This document shows positions 45,351 to 55,404 of a DNA stretch of 64,000 nucleotides, piece by piece (position 1 is the first letter of the stretch; every line of letters starts with the position of its first letter). The notes beneath the pieces were generated by a model. The model saw only the letters and a list, made by a program, of their open reading frames with translations. It did no database searches and was not told the DNA's origin. The position numbers were made by a program, and so were the translations under genes. The stretch is from Candidatus Brocadia sp. (lineage in GTDB: Bacteria > Planctomycetota > Brocadiia > Brocadiales > Brocadiaceae), in the NCBI GenBank assembly GCA_021646415.1, contig SOEU01000003.1:124001-188000 (forward strand), given 5' to 3'.

Positions 45351-45563
45351 TTAGCTTGTATGAAGTGCAAGGTCTTCAAGGGTTACTTTTTTGAAAACAT
45401 TATTAGTACCAAACCTTTTTACAGCATCAAGGATTTCAATACCTGCAATTTTCCCTTCTAAATCATAATCAATAGCAATTCCTTCAGCACATGCTTTGTT
45501 GTTACGGTTGTCTCGATAAAACGTATATATAATGCATCCCCTCTGATCATAAGTTATTCTCAT
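45351..45563 (-). CDS. DUF2283-family small protein
   Basis: The 70-residue protein starts MRITYDQRGCIIYTFY and contains the DUF2283 core with GIAIDYDLEGKIAGIEILDA. The ATG at 45563 is preferred to the upstream ATG at 45575 because GAGG lies 6 bases before it. DUF2283 proteins are often found next to RelE or other toxin genes, as here, and their role is unknown. Confidence 0.75.
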   Translation of the reverse strand: MRITYDQRGCIIYTFYRDNRNNKACAEGIAIDYDLEGKIAGIEILDAVKRFGTNNVFKKVTLEDLALHTS

Positions 45564-45580
45564 CTCGTTCCTCAACTCTT

Positions 45581-45838
45581 TTAGTGCCTTTTGTAAATTT
45601 CTTTTCTATGACCGACACGAAGAACAACAATATCCTTACCTTCAATATCAAAAATAACTCTATAATCACCAATTTTAAAACGGTATGTTCCTATTTTCGG
45701 ATCTGTCAGTTTATCAGCGTGTTCTAAAGGATTATCCTGTAATTTCAAGATGGCTTTGCTTAACTGACGCTTTATGGAAGGGTCAAGTTTTTTAATATCC
45801 TTTTCTGCCCGGCGGGTGTAAACAAGGTTATAGCTCAT
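45581..45838 (-). CDS. RelE/ParE-family toxin
   Basis: The 85-residue protein has the RelE fold signature: YTRRAEKDIKKLDPSIKRQL, then GTYRFKIGDYRVIFDIEG and VVLRVGHRKEIYKR. RelE toxins cleave mRNA on the ribosome; the basic GDYRV and HRKEIY residues are the usual catalytic ones. Its start overlaps the end of the antitoxin gene by 4 bases (ATGA), typical of antitoxin-toxin operons. Confidence 0.85.
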   Translation of the reverse strand: MSYNLVYTRRAEKDIKKLDPSIKRQLSKAILKLQDNPLEHADKLTDPKIGTYRFKIGDYRVIFDIEGKDIVVLRVGHRKEIYKRH

Positions 45839-46032
45839 TTTCCAAAAATCTCTTTGTGTGATTTTATCCTGCCTGCTTTATACTCGGCTCTTGCCTCCTT
45901 GATACTCTGAAGATATTCGGGAGAGGTCATGGCGAGTAAATCTTCAATAAACGACTCTCTTTCATGTTTCTTCATCTTCTTTACAGCTTCGATAATATCG
46001 TAAGATGATATGGGTACTTTTACTTCTATCAT
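45835..46032 (-). CDS. Antitoxin partner of the RelE toxin
   Basis: The 65-residue protein begins MIEVKVPISSYDIIEAVKKM and ends with a charged tail. Its order and overlap with the RelE gene identify it as the antitoxin. The N-terminal half could be a short ribbon or helix-turn-helix segment for autoregulation, and the tail would wrap the toxin. AAGGAGGTG lies before the ATG. Confidence 0.75.
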   Translation of the reverse strand: MIEVKVPISSYDIIEAVKKMKKHERESFIEDLLAMTSPEYLQSIKEARAEYKAGRIKSHKEIFGK

Positions 46033-46056
46033 TTTTTCACCTCCTTAAATGTCATT

Positions 46057-46136
46057 TTAACATGTAATCTTTCTCTCAACAATCGCAATCTCCTCAGACG
46101 TGAGGTCGTAGAATTTGTAAACCATTTGATCAACCC
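46057..46136 (-). pseudogene. C-terminal remnant of a restriction-modification enzyme
   Basis: A 25-codon frame reads VDQMVYKFYDLTSEEIAIVE before its stop. This closely matches the IDxLVYKLYGLTEEEIxIVE end of class I DNA methyltransferases and Eco57I/PglX-like restriction enzymes. Upstream the frame is closed by a stop, so only the tail of the gene survives next to the IS66 element. Confidence 0.5.
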
Positions 46137-46226
46137 ATCAGATAGTAAACATTCGCGGGGTCAAAGTGTTTTTCTAAATCATGGACTTCGGGTTTCAAAG
46201 TTTTTCAAGAATCCGGATCTTTCGTA

Positions 46227-47596
46227 ATGGCCCTGTCCTCACGGAAGTGGGGAAAAGGGTGTATTTTTGAACATTTTCATTCAGATATAATTTGTCAATT
46301 TGAAAGATTTGATACCTTACCTTTCAATTACCTTTCAACGAGTCAGACTACCCCTTCCGGCATGACACCACCTTATCTCAAGCCCACAAGCAAAAGGAAA
46401 AGGCAGCCTTGTGGCAGGAAGCACGGACATAAGGGGATTTCCCGGAAACGGCCCGAAACCATAACTGCCTATCAGACACATACCCTGGAGAGTTACCCTG
46501 ACTGTCAGCAGCTGCTGCAAAAGCAGGTAAGAACGTATAAGCGATACATCGAGGATATTCCACGCCTTGACCCTGTCGTGACGGAACATACGGTTCATGG
46601 TTACTGGTGTTCTTGTTGCAAAAAGATAGTTCAACCCATGGTCACAGATGCCTTGCCAAACGCCAGACTCGGATTGCGCCTCGTTGTCTTTACCGCCTGG
46701 CTTCATTACTTAGTCGGTATGAGTGTAAACAATATCGTAAAGATGGTTTCCGTATTTTTCAACCTTCACATAAGCGCCGGTGGTTTAACCCAGGCATGGA
46801 AGTCTCTTGCCACACTCCTGGAATCACGGTATAACGATATTGGACGAGAAGTCTCTGCCAGCGCCGTCTTGCACGCAGATGAAACCGGGTGGAGGTTGAA
46901 TGGGAAAACCCATTGGTTATGGTGTTTTACCACCAAAACCCTCTGCTACTACCTCATAACACGGAATCGGGGGGCGCCTGTCATAAAAAAGTCTTAGGCA
47001 CGTTGTTCAAGGGTATCCTGATCTGTGACTTCTGGGGCGCTTATAACAAGATAAGCGCGCTGGCAAAGCAGCGGTGTTTCTATCATCTTTTCACAGAACT
47101 CGTGAAAGTAGGCACCTACAACCGTTCTACCTCATGGAAAGTTTTCAGGAAAAAACTTTCCCGGCTGCTCAGGGATGCCATCCGACTATCCGAGAAAAAG
47201 AACCAAGTGAGCCAGGCATGCTTTCTTAGACTCAAAAAAAGGTTGTATCGCAGGCTTAAACAGTTTCTGGCAACACCCTGTCAGGATAAAGACTCACAAA
47301 GATTGACCAAGCGTTTGAATCGCCATAAACAGGAACTCTTCACGTTCCTGGAACATGAGGGTGTGAGTCCCTATAATAACCACGCTGAGCAACAGATGCG
47401 AAAGCCAGTATTGACCCGAAAGGTTTCACAACAGAATCGTTCTAAACACGGGGCAAAAACTCAGGCAATCCTCATGACTTTGCTTCGCTCTGCGGAATTA
47501 CAGGGGACTAATCCAGTGGAAAGCCTTCTGGCAAGTGCAGAAAATGCTCTTACGGCTAAAACGCCTTCTGGGTTAACTCATAAAATCGCTAGTTAA
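46227..47596 (+). pseudogene. IS66-family transposase (TnpC), frameshifted
   Basis: Two frames join at A AAA AAG (about 46985-46991): the first ends at the TAG behind VIKKS, the second resumes as VIKKVLGTLFKG in the -1 frame. Together they give about 456 residues. The GRKHGHKG zinc-ribbon start, the DDE residues in LHADETGWRLNG and LICDFWGAYN, and the final Glu in PYNNHAEQQMRKP identify the IS66 TnpC transposase. No tnpA or tnpB is present, as in the ISBst12 branch. The N-terminal coiled coil is missing or truncated. The heptamer is a canonical -1 slippery site, so programmed frameshifting is possible; decay is the other explanation. Confidence 0.75.
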
Positions 47597-47598
47597 TT

Positions 47599-47620
47599 TT
47601 TCAAAGAACTAAAGTGTTAC
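47599..47620. repeat. Right terminal inverted repeat of the IS66 element
   Basis: The 22 bases that read GTAACACTTTAG... on the minus strand match the left end of the MITE at 2606-2627 at 21 of 22 positions. A matching left end upstream of 46227 was not found, so the IS is probably truncated there. Confidence 0.65.
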
Positions 47621-47673
47621 AAAACTTTTAACATATCCAGTATATCCTTTTCTACCGATTCAATTTTGAATAA

Positions 47674-49476
47674 TTACCCATGCCCTATCAACGCCTCCTT
47701 CATATACACCTTGTAAAGCTGGCTGTAAAGACCGCCCTGGCGCAGGAGTTCTTCGTGACTGCCCTCTTCCACCTTCTCTCCCTTGTTTAATACGATGATC
47801 TTGTCGCAGTGGAGGATGGTGGATAGCCGATGGGCAATGAAGATGGACGTCATGCCCCGTGTGACCTTTTGAATGGCATTCTGGATCAATACTTCAGAGA
47901 GGGGGTCCATGCTAGATGTTGCCTCGTCAAGGATTATCACCCGTGGATCATAAATGATAATCCTGGAGAGAGAGATAAATTGGCGTTCGCCTACCGAGAG
48001 ATTTGCACCACGCTCGGCAATTTCCATATCGAGTCCCCTGGGCATGCGGTCGATAAAGGGCATTAACCCCAATTCTCCGATGGTCCCTAATACCTGTGAA
48101 TCGGATACAGGATTAAACAGGGTAATGTTGTCCCGCAATGTGCCTGCAAACAAAAAGACATCCTGACTGACTAATCCAATGACGTATCGCAGCCCCACTT
48201 TTTCTATTTTCCCTATATCGATCTGATCAAGCAGTATAGTACCTTTCTGGATTTCATAGAGCCGTGTTAATACACTTGCGATCGACGTCTTCCCGCTGCC
48301 AGTTACCCCTACCAGTGCGACAGACTGTCCTGTTTCTATGTGAAAAGAAATATCTTTCAATACATAATCGCTGCCGTTGTATGCAAACCAGACATTCTGG
48401 AATTCTATCTCCCCTTTAAAATCTCTCTTGGGAACTTCTTTTGAGGGATGGGAAATGAAATAATCTACCTCAGATGGTCCTCTCATGAGACCAAATACAC
48501 GTTCGGACGACGCCATTGCACCTTGAAAGATATTATACTTTTCAACGATATCTCTGATGGGGTCAAATAAGTCATGAATGTACGCCAGGAATGCCACTAA
48601 GACCCCAAGGGTAAGGAACCCGTGCATGTACCTCACGGCGCCATACCAGAGTACCAGACCAACTGCCAGTGCACTCACCATATTAATCGCCGGCTGGAAT
48701 ACCGCAAAATAACGGATATATTTGACCTGTTCTTTCAAATAATCATCGTTGATCTCGTCAAATTTGTCATAATTCTTTTTTTCACGATTAAAGAGCTGAA
48801 TGACTTTCATCCCCGTAATGTTTTCATTGAGATAGGCATTGATACGTGCCAGCTTACGCCGTATCTCCCGAAATGAGTTCTTCATGCGGCTACCAAACCA
48901 GAGGGCAATTATCACAATAATTGGAAAGACGGAGAGGGTAATAACCGCAAGTTTCAAGTTTAGCATAAACATAGCTACGAATATGCCAATGATAATAAAG
49001 ATGTCACCGATTACTACAATAACGCCGGCTGAAAAGAGTTCTCCAATAGCCGCGATGTCATTGGTCAGGCGTGTAACGATCCGCCCGACAGGATTTTTAT
49101 CAAAAAAAGAAACGGGAAGTGATTGGATGTGATGAAAAAGCTCCATGCGCATATCGAGCATAACCTTCTGCCCAATGGCCTGAATATTATAACTTTGCAC
49201 CACCACCAATACCAGACGCAATGTTTCAATAGCCAGGATGGCCAATGCCGTCCTGTATATTAATGCTTTATCCCCTTTGTTAATACCATGATCAATTGCA
49301 TATCCAAAGAGGTACGGACCGAGTAAAAACAAAACGGTGGTGATGAGTACCATAAAGACGGAGAGCAAGCCTGATGCCTTATAGCGCAATACATACGAAA
49401 GCAGTTTTTTGATAACCGTCCTATCGTATAATTTGCCAGCTAAAATGTCTTCGGTGAAAAATTCTTCTTTATCCAT
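47674..49476 (-). CDS. MsbA-like ABC exporter (fused membrane and ATPase domains)
   Basis: The 600-residue half-transporter has six membrane helices (residues about 35-320) and a C-terminal ATPase with Walker A GVTGSGKT, the signature LSVGERQ (a variant of LSGGQ), Walker B VIILDEATSSMD, and the H-loop FIAHRLST. Such dimers export lipids, lipopolysaccharide core or drugs. The nearby lptB suggests outer-membrane lipid transport, but the substrate cannot be read from sequence. It lies 0.4 kb behind lptB across a repeat-filled spacer. Confidence 0.85.
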   Translation of the reverse strand: MDKEEFFTEDILAGKLYDRTVIKKLLSYVLRYKASGLLSVFMVLITTVLFLLGPYLFGYAIDHGINKGDKALIYRTALAILAIETLRLVLVVVQSYNIQAIGQKVMLDMRMELFHHIQSLPVSFFDKNPVGRIVTRLTNDIAAIGELFSAGVIVVIGDIFIIIGIFVAMFMLNLKLAVITLSVFPIIVIIALWFGSRMKNSFREIRRKLARINAYLNENITGMKVIQLFNREKKNYDKFDEINDDYLKEQVKYIRYFAVFQPAINMVSALAVGLVLWYGAVRYMHGFLTLGVLVAFLAYIHDLFDPIRDIVEKYNIFQGAMASSERVFGLMRGPSEVDYFISHPSKEVPKRDFKGEIEFQNVWFAYNGSDYVLKDISFHIETGQSVALVGVTGSGKTSIASVLTRLYEIQKGTILLDQIDIGKIEKVGLRYVIGLVSQDVFLFAGTLRDNITLFNPVSDSQVLGTIGELGLMPFIDRMPRGLDMEIAERGANLSVGERQFISLSRIIIYDPRVIILDEATSSMDPLSEVLIQNAIQKVTRGMTSIFIAHRLSTILHCDKIIVLNKGEKVEEGSHEELLRQGGLYSQLYKVYMKEALIGHG

Positions 49477-49598
49477 GGTATATTTCTAAGTCAATACCTC
49501 TTTCTAAATTCACTGCGTTCCTTGATGATTTTCCAATTTAATGTTTAATATCTTATAAAAAATATTTTGGCATTATTAGCAAAAATATTAATAAAACT

Positions 49599-49631
49599 AA
49601 CCCTGTCAGGGTTTAAAACCCTGACAGGGTT
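49599..49631. repeat. Near-perfect palindrome (CCCTGTCAGGGTT)
   Basis: AACCCTGTCAGGGTTT at 49599-49614 is mirrored by AAAACCCTGACAGGGTT up to 49631. It could act as a terminator or is a copy of a small palindromic repeat. Confidence 0.6.
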
Positions 49632-49684
49632 GACTCACAAATTTCGTACTTCGGTTTTTGTCTTTTTCGACGCGTTCGGGTTAG

Positions 49685-49862
49685 GATTTTCAAACCGACA
49701 GTTTCCCCTCTAACAAGAGAGGGCTTCGTCGTGAGCCATCGGCGTGAGCTCAGACGAACGCTCAGTCGAACGATCAAGGGGTGTGCGGGAGGCATGATTG
49801 CACACACCCTGCCCCCTCTTTTCAGAGGGGGGCTTTAAAAGCTGCTGCCAAAGGCAACATGG
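49685..49862. repeat. Dispersed intergenic repeat, copy B
   Basis: The block is homologous to 26515-26628, with shared AGTTTCCCCT, ATGATTRCACACACCC and CTTTAAAAGYTGCTGCCAAA. It carries an extra 50-base insert with GTGAGC...CTCAG..GAACG motifs like those at 9515-9535 and 56841-56876. Confidence 0.6.
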
Positions 49863-49910
49863 TTTTTTGGATATTTTTTATTTCTTAAAAATTCTCAGGC
49901 TGACAGGTAT

Positions 49911-50729
49911 TTACTTGATGATAGTATCTTTGCGAACAATGGGTTTTCGGTCGGCATCTATCGACTTTTTACTGTTGATGTCTTTGAAGTCCGTCAATCT
50001 ATGTTCACTGGTAGGAAAATTATCACCTAAATAGGATTGGCGTGCAATGGGGTTATTTAAGATTTCCTGGGTGGTACCTTTGGCAACAACCGTGCCTTCG
50101 CTTATGATATATGAGTGAGTCGTAATACTGAGGGCTTCACGTACATTGTGGTCGGTGATAAGGAGACCGATCCCCCTGTTCTTAAGTCTCAGGAGGATGT
50201 CTTGCACCTCATTAACAGCAATTGGGTCGACACCGGTAAATGGTTCGTCAAGGAGGATCATGGTGGGGGAACTGGCAAGTGCCCGTGCGATTTCGAGTCG
50301 TCTTCTTTCACCACCGGATAGGGTAAATGCCTTGTTTTTTGCCAGATGTTTTAAGTTGAATTCGGTAAGCAATTCGATCAGGCGTTTGTATTTCTCTTCG
50401 GAATTGTATCGATGTGTCTCCAGGATGGCGAGGATATTTTCTTCTACCGTCAGCCGCTGAAAAACGGATGGCTCCTGGCACAAGTACCCCATCCCTTTCC
50501 GTGCCCGCAGATAGATGGGGAAGTCAGTAATATCTTCATTTTGAAAAATCACACGGCCACTATCCGGCCGAACAACACCAATAATCATGTTGAAGGAAGT
50601 ACTTTTCCCCGCCCCGTTTTGACCGAGTAAACCCACGATCTCCCCGTCATTAACCTCAAAACTGACATGATTTACCACGGTGCGCTTACCGTATGATTTT
50701 GTTAACCCATCTGCCCTTAATAAATTCAT
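49911..50729 (-). CDS. lptB: LPS export ABC transporter ATP-binding protein
   Basis: LptB powers extraction of lipopolysaccharide from the inner membrane through LptFG. The 272-residue protein has Walker A GQNGAGKST, a Q-loop in LCQEPSVFQRLTVEENI, the signature LSGGERRR, Walker B ILLDEPFTGVDP, and the switch ITDHNVRE, all characteristic of LptB. The C-terminus has about 30 extra residues ending SKKSIDADRKPIVRKDTIIK. The ATG at 50729 is preferred since the preceding codons match nothing. It follows lepB on the same strand. Confidence 0.9.
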   Translation of the reverse strand: MNLLRADGLTKSYGKRTVVNHVSFEVNDGEIVGLLGQNGAGKSTSFNMIIGVVRPDSGRVIFQNEDITDFPIYLRARKGMGYLCQEPSVFQRLTVEENILAILETHRYNSEEKYKRLIELLTEFNLKHLAKNKAFTLSGGERRRLEIARALASSPTMILLDEPFTGVDPIAVNEVQDILLRLKNRGIGLLITDHNVREALSITTHSYIISEGTVVAKGTTQEILNNPIARQSYLGDNFPTSEHRLTDFKDINSKKSIDADRKPIVRKDTIIK

Positions 50730-50831
50730 AATGAAAACCTTTGACCACAAAGACACTAAGGACACAAAAAAAACTTTTAAAAACTTCTCTTTTTGTCTTG
50801 TGTTTCGTGGTATGTCTTTTCGTGTTTAAAA

Positions 50832-52337
50832 TTATCTTATAAACTTCATCGTATCCAGAGGCCAGAATACAAAGAATGCCTTCCCTACAAGATTCTCTTC
50901 CGGGACGAACTTCCATACGCGGCTATCGTTACTGTTTCTGCTATTATCCCCGAGCATAAAATAATCCTTCTCACCCAACTGGATCGCTTCGGTTGTACCC
51001 CAGGTACCAGCCGAGAGATTGGTATAATAAATATCATGGAAAATCCTGATATTTTCAAAAGTCCCATGTATGCGGGTACCACCAAAACGAATTTTACTGG
51101 TATCAAATGGGCGTGGATCAGGTACCATTCCGTCATCATAGTCAAATACGAAAACTTTTTCACTATCTACTGAGAAGGATACCACGTGGTCTACATTTGA
51201 AAACTCGATCTTGTGCGGGTGTCCGTTTTGCAGGCGGATACCTGTTTCCAAAACGACTTTACCATCCTTCATAAGACGACCTTTTGCATCCGTATCATCC
51301 GTTGGAATAATGGCAGTAAATACATTGTTGTTTTTTTCAAGGACAAGTTCCAGACATTCCGAACCTTTCAAAAGCGTCACATCAAAGCGAAGCTTTACGT
51401 CACCCATTTCCGTGCTGCCAGACCTGTTATTGTAACCATTTTGGTCATAAATGTTTCTCCCAAACGTTACAAGAGACGTATCATGGTTGTTTTGTGACAT
51501 ATTATCCAAAACAAATGACTTTTCATTAATTTCCCATGCACTACTGTCAGTTATCCACGTTGGTCCGTCAGTTTCCTTCGCCAAATAATGACTGTTGTAA
51601 ACCGGTAGCCACAGCGTATCCTGCACAGAATCAGGTTTTCTTTGTATCCTGCCATTGGTATAAATATCACCATTGATGATCTGAAGCTTTTCACCAGGTA
51701 AACCAACGAGACGTTTAATATAATTCTTCGTTTTCTTTGAGAATCTTGTTGAGCCACACCGGGGACAACGGAAACCCTCGTGCCATTCCGTATCAGGAAG
51801 TTGTGTGGCACAATTTTTACAGGTAAGGTCGTATAACGGGTAGACAAACACTACGACATCCCATCGTTGTGGATCTTTAAATTTATACCAGAATTTATTG
51901 ACCACGATCCTGTTTCCACCGTGAATTACCCGATTTGACAGGTCCGACCAGGCGACTGTGGTTTTACAGCGTGGACAAGATCCCTTTCTCCATAACCATG
52001 CCGGCCAATTATAGCGGATCCTGTTATTGCAAATATCGCAATAAGCCGAAAGATTTATCCCGAATTGGCAATTGGGACACGTAGCGCTTTCGCTTTGACG
52101 GTCGGCATAAAAAAACCAGCTGCAATTTGGACATTTCACATCCTTATGCTCACCCAATAAGGTCGGCGCCATCGAGCCAGTAGGGATTTTAAATGCCTCC
52201 ACCACAAAATAGCGGATAGCAAAGGCCAGCGCGACAGCAATGGCTATCGATTCAATATTTTCGCGTAATTTGCTCTTCCGTTTTTTTGTCTTATCGTTTA
52301 CCCTGGATTTTGTTTGTTGGTCTTTTATGTCAGCCAT
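50832..52337 (-). CDS. lepB: Signal peptidase I with zinc-ribbon and beta-sandwich insertions
   Basis: Signal peptidase I removes signal peptides from exported proteins. The 501-residue protein is about twice the usual length. One membrane helix (residues about 29-48) is followed by the catalytic Ser in IPTGSMAPTLL (S55) and the general-base Lys in NYIKRLVGLPGE (K208). Between them are about three zinc ribbons with CPNC, CPNC, CDIC, CPRC, CKNC and CPRC pairs. Behind the Lys a domain of about 130 residues resembling a concanavalin/LamG-type beta sandwich (LRFDVTLLKGSECLELVLEK) is inserted before the last conserved box GDNSRNSNDSR. The ATG at 52337 has GAGG 6 bases upstream and lies 8 bases behind lepA. 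Confidence 0.9.
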   Translation of the reverse strand: MADIKDQQTKSRVNDKTKKRKSKLRENIESIAIAVALAFAIRYFVVEAFKIPTGSMAPTLLGEHKDVKCPNCSWFFYADRQSESATCPNCQFGINLSAYCDICNNRIRYNWPAWLWRKGSCPRCKTTVAWSDLSNRVIHGGNRIVVNKFWYKFKDPQRWDVVVFVYPLYDLTCKNCATQLPDTEWHEGFRCPRCGSTRFSKKTKNYIKRLVGLPGEKLQIINGDIYTNGRIQRKPDSVQDTLWLPVYNSHYLAKETDGPTWITDSSAWEINEKSFVLDNMSQNNHDTSLVTFGRNIYDQNGYNNRSGSTEMGDVKLRFDVTLLKGSECLELVLEKNNNVFTAIIPTDDTDAKGRLMKDGKVVLETGIRLQNGHPHKIEFSNVDHVVSFSVDSEKVFVFDYDDGMVPDPRPFDTSKIRFGGTRIHGTFENIRIFHDIYYTNLSAGTWGTTEAIQLGEKDYFMLGDNSRNSNDSRVWKFVPEENLVGKAFFVFWPLDTMKFIR

Positions 52338-52345
52338 CCTGCACC

Positions 52346-54142
52346 TCATTCATCAACGGATAATACAGACAAGAACGCCTTCTGTGGAATTTCCACGTTC
52401 CCGATGGACTTCATTCGCTTTTTGCCTTCTTTCTGTTTTTCCAAAAGTTTTCGTTTTCGTGTAATATCGCCACCATAACACTTGGCTGTTACATTTTTCG
52501 CAATTGGACGGATCGTTTCCCTTGCAATAACCCTGCTTCCGATCGCTGCCTGTAAAACTACCTCGAAGAGGTGTCGTGAAATTTCGTTTTTGAGTTTTTT
52601 AACCAGTCTTCTACCTTTCATCTCAGCATCTTTCCTGTGGACGATGGTTGAAAGGGCATCTACGCGTTTACCTGACACAAGAATGTCCAATTTTACAAGG
52701 TCCGCCGGCTCATACCCGATAAAATCATAGTCGAGTGTCCCGTAACCTCGTGTGGCCGATTTCATCTTGTCAAAAAAATCAAAGATAATCTCAGCCAATG
52801 GTAGCTCATAGGTAAGTATCGCTCGCTTCTCGCTGAGATATTCGGTACCCTTATATCTTCCCCTGCGTCCTTCTGCGAATTGCATAATAGTCCCGACATA
52901 TTCTGTAGGCAAAACAAAGCTGGCACGCACTATTGGTTCTCTGAATTCCTCAATTTCATTCACCGGGGGAACCTTTTCCGGATTATCGACCTTAATTACC
53001 TCTTTATTGGTTTTCAATATCTCATAGGTCACATTGGGAGCGGTCTGCACAATATTGATGTTGCTTTCCCGTTCCAGTCGTTCCTGGACAATTTCCATGT
53101 GCAAGAGACCAAGAAATCCACACCGAAATCCGAATCCAAGTGCCTGTGAAGTCTCCGGCTCAAAGGTAAATGACGAATCGTTCAGGCTCAACCGTTCCAG
53201 TGCCTCACGCAACACATGAAAATCGGCATTATCTGCCGGATAGACACCGCAGTATACCATGGGCATGGGTGCCCGATACCCCGGCAACGCCTCTTCGGTA
53301 CGTTCCTTATTATGGGTAACCGTATCCCCTACCTTGACATCATGAATAGATTTGATGTTGGCAATACAGTAGCCTACCTCACCTGCCAAGAGGCAATCTT
53401 TCGCTACCATCTTTGGCTTGAATACTCCGACCTCTTCTACCTTGAAAGAACGGTTCGTCTTCATCATGTATATCTCATCACCCACCTTAACAGAGCCGTC
53501 GAAGATACGCAGATACACAATAACACCGCGATATTCGTCATAGACAGAATCAAAGATCAGGGATTTCAACGGCGCATTGGGATTGCCTTTTGGCGGTGGT
53601 ATCCGCTTGATGATGGCTCCAAAGATTTCACCGACGCCTTCCCCGGTTTTTGCGCTGACCATCAACGCATCTGCCGGGTCAATACCCAGGGTTTTTTCCA
53701 TTTCAGTAAGTACATCGTAAGGCCGGGATTGCGGCAGGTCGATCTTACTGATAACAGGAATGACGGCCAAATTGTGTTCCATGGCAAGATAGGCATTGGC
53801 AACTGTCTGTGCCTCGACACCTTGTGAGGCATCAACCAGCAACAATGCTCCTTCGCAGGCGCCCAGACTTCTGGAAACTTCGTAGCTGAAGTCCACATGA
53901 CCGGGTGTATCTATCAAATTGAGGTTGTACTCCTTGCCATCCCGCACCAGTTTCAGTGCAACTGCACTGGCCTTGATGGTGATACCACGTTCGCGCTCCA
54001 GATCCATATCATCCAGCATCTGGTTACGGAACTCTCTGGATGTGATGGTATTCGTCTTTTCCAACAACCGGTCTGCCAGCGTAGACTTCCCATGGTCAAT
54101 GTGCGCAATTATACAGAAATTTCTAATTCTGTCAGTAGACAT
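52346..54142 (-). CDS. lepA: Elongation factor 4 (LepA)
   Basis: LepA is a ribosome-associated GTPase that assists translation or ribosome assembly. The 598-residue protein has the G1 motif [10 protein letters not shown]3 [13 protein letters not shown]4 SKIDLP, and the C-terminal LepA-specific region with [17 protein letters not shown] and [25 protein letters not shown]. Length and motifs are normal. Its start overlaps the end of the glucokinase gene by 34 bases and it is followed 8 bases later by lepB, the classical lepA-lepB pair. Confidence 0.97.
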   Translation of the reverse strand: MSTDRIRNFCIIAHIDHGKSTLADRLLEKTNTITSREFRNQMLDDMDLERERGITIKASAVALKLVRDGKEYNLNLIDTPGHVDFSYEVSRSLGACEGALLLVDASQGVEAQTVANAYLAMEHNLAVIPVISKIDLPQSRPYDVLTEMEKTLGIDPADALMVSAKTGEGVGEIFGAIIKRIPPPKGNPNAPLKSLIFDSVYDEYRGVIVYLRIFDGSVKVGDEIYMMKTNRSFKVEEVGVFKPKMVAKDCLLAGEVGYCIANIKSIHDVKVGDTVTHNKERTEEALPGYRAPMPMVYCGVYPADNADFHVLREALERLSLNDSSFTFEPETSQALGFGFRCGFLGLLHMEIVQERLERESNINIVQTAPNVTYEILKTNKEVIKVDNPEKVPPVNEIEEFREPIVRASFVLPTEYVGTIMQFAEGRRGRYKGTEYLSEKRAILTYELPLAEIIFDFFDKMKSATRGYGTLDYDFIGYEPADLVKLDILVSGKRVDALSTIVHRKDAEMKGRRLVKKLKNEISRHLFEVVLQAAIGSRVIARETIRPIAKNVTAKCYGGDITRKRKLLEKQKEGKKRMKSIGNVEIPQKAFLSVLSVDE

Positions 54143-55068
54143 CCTGCCGCTCCTATAATCCCCGCATCGTTGCCAAGCTGCGAAAACACAATTTTCGTAT
54201 CTTTATATGATGCCTCGAAGGCCCCCCGCTGAGTGACCTGCCTTATGGGATTCATCAATAATTCCCCGGAACCAATCATACCGCCTGCCAATACAATCAT
54301 CTCCGGATTTAATACATGCATAATATTAATAAGGGCAATACCAAGGTAACGCCCCGTCTCTTCAATAATATCTAACGACACCCTGTCGCCCTGAAAAGCA
54401 GCATCGCTAATCATCTTTGCCGTAATTTCATCAGAAATTTGTAATGACGAAGATTTACCGCTCTTTAATACCTCTTTAAAACGCCGTACCATACCCGTAG
54501 CCGATGCATACACCTCGACACATCCACGATTGCCACAATTGCATTGCGGTCCGTCCATCTGAATCACCATGTGACCGATCTCAGCTGCAACATTATTAGC
54601 ACCCCTCCATAACTTATTATCGATAACAATACCACCCCCAATCCCTGTTCCCAGGGTAAGCATCACCATGGAATGAACTTCCTTCCCTGCCCCTACCCAC
54701 TTCTCGCCCCATGCGGCTGCGTTGGCATCGTTTTCCAATATACAGGGCCTTGAAAACCGTTCTGCTACTATGCGTTTGATAGGAATATTTCGCCAGCGAG
54801 GCAGATTGGGGGAAAAGAGAATCGTTTCACCTTTTTTATCGACAAGGCCCGGCGATCCCAGCCCAACACCTATCATATCAGATTCTTTTCTGTGAGCGCT
54901 CTGTATGATTTCAGTTATCAGCGAAAGGATTTGACTGGATATAGTCTCTGAATCGGCATGAGAATTGGTTTTTATGGAAAGGCGATGGAGAATTTTCCCA
55001 TCCGTATCTACGATACCTGCCTTTAGGTTTGTACCTCCCAGATCTATCCCGATTATATAGTTACCCAA
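54109..55068 (-). CDS. glk: ROK-family glucokinase
   Basis: ROK kinases phosphorylate glucose or related sugars with ATP. The 319-residue protein has the ATP motif [15 protein letters not shown], the sugar-binding [17 protein letters not shown] with catalytic Asp, GTGIGGGIV, and the ROK zinc motif [14 protein letters not shown] preceded by AAEIGHM. All catalytic parts are intact. Substrate choice between glucose and N-acetyl sugars is not certain. It overlaps lepA and so heads the glk-lepA-lepB operon. Confidence 0.85.
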   Translation of the reverse strand: MGNYIIGIDLGGTNLKAGIVDTDGKILHRLSIKTNSHADSETISSQILSLITEIIQSAHRKESDMIGVGLGSPGLVDKKGETILFSPNLPRWRNIPIKRIVAERFSRPCILENDANAAAWGEKWVGAGKEVHSMVMLTLGTGIGGGIVIDNKLWRGANNVAAEIGHMVIQMDGPQCNCGNRGCVEVYASATGMVRRFKEVLKSGKSSSLQISDEITAKMISDAAFQGDRVSLDIIEETGRYLGIALINIMHVLNPEMIVLAGGMIGSGELLMNPIRQVTQRGAFEASYKDTKIVFSQLGNDAGIIGAAGCLLTELEISV

Positions 55069-55404
55069 ATCTTATGAATCCTTGTTTCAGAGAAGAGCAC
55101 GGTATGTATCCAGATAAAATCAGCAATACACAACAGTTAATCCTGTCAAAAATATTTGCCCCCAAACAAAGGCTACAATTCATTTACATAAACTCAAAAT
55201 ATTAACAAAAGTCTTATGCTAAGTCAACTTATATGCATAATATGCCAGGACTACGTCAAAGATAAACGTAAATATTTATTGTTAGGATGAAAAAAATTTT
55301 ACTGATTTTTAAACATTGTTTCTCATACAAACAATATAAGTTAAGAATAAGAAAAGAGAAAAGGCAAAAACCTGCTAGAGAAAGACTTCACGTTCAACTT
55401 CTTT
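55069..55404. other. Intergenic, AT-rich, no gene seen
   Basis: The 336-base spacer upstream of glk has no credible short frame, tRNA or strong hairpin. The glk promoter must lie here but no near-consensus site stood out. Confidence 0.4.

Noticed and set aside
46140-46230. Left terminal repeat of the IS66 element (AAAGTGTTTTTCT at about 46165)
   Set aside because: Only a few bases agree with the right end and the orientation is wrong, so the left end is treated as lost.
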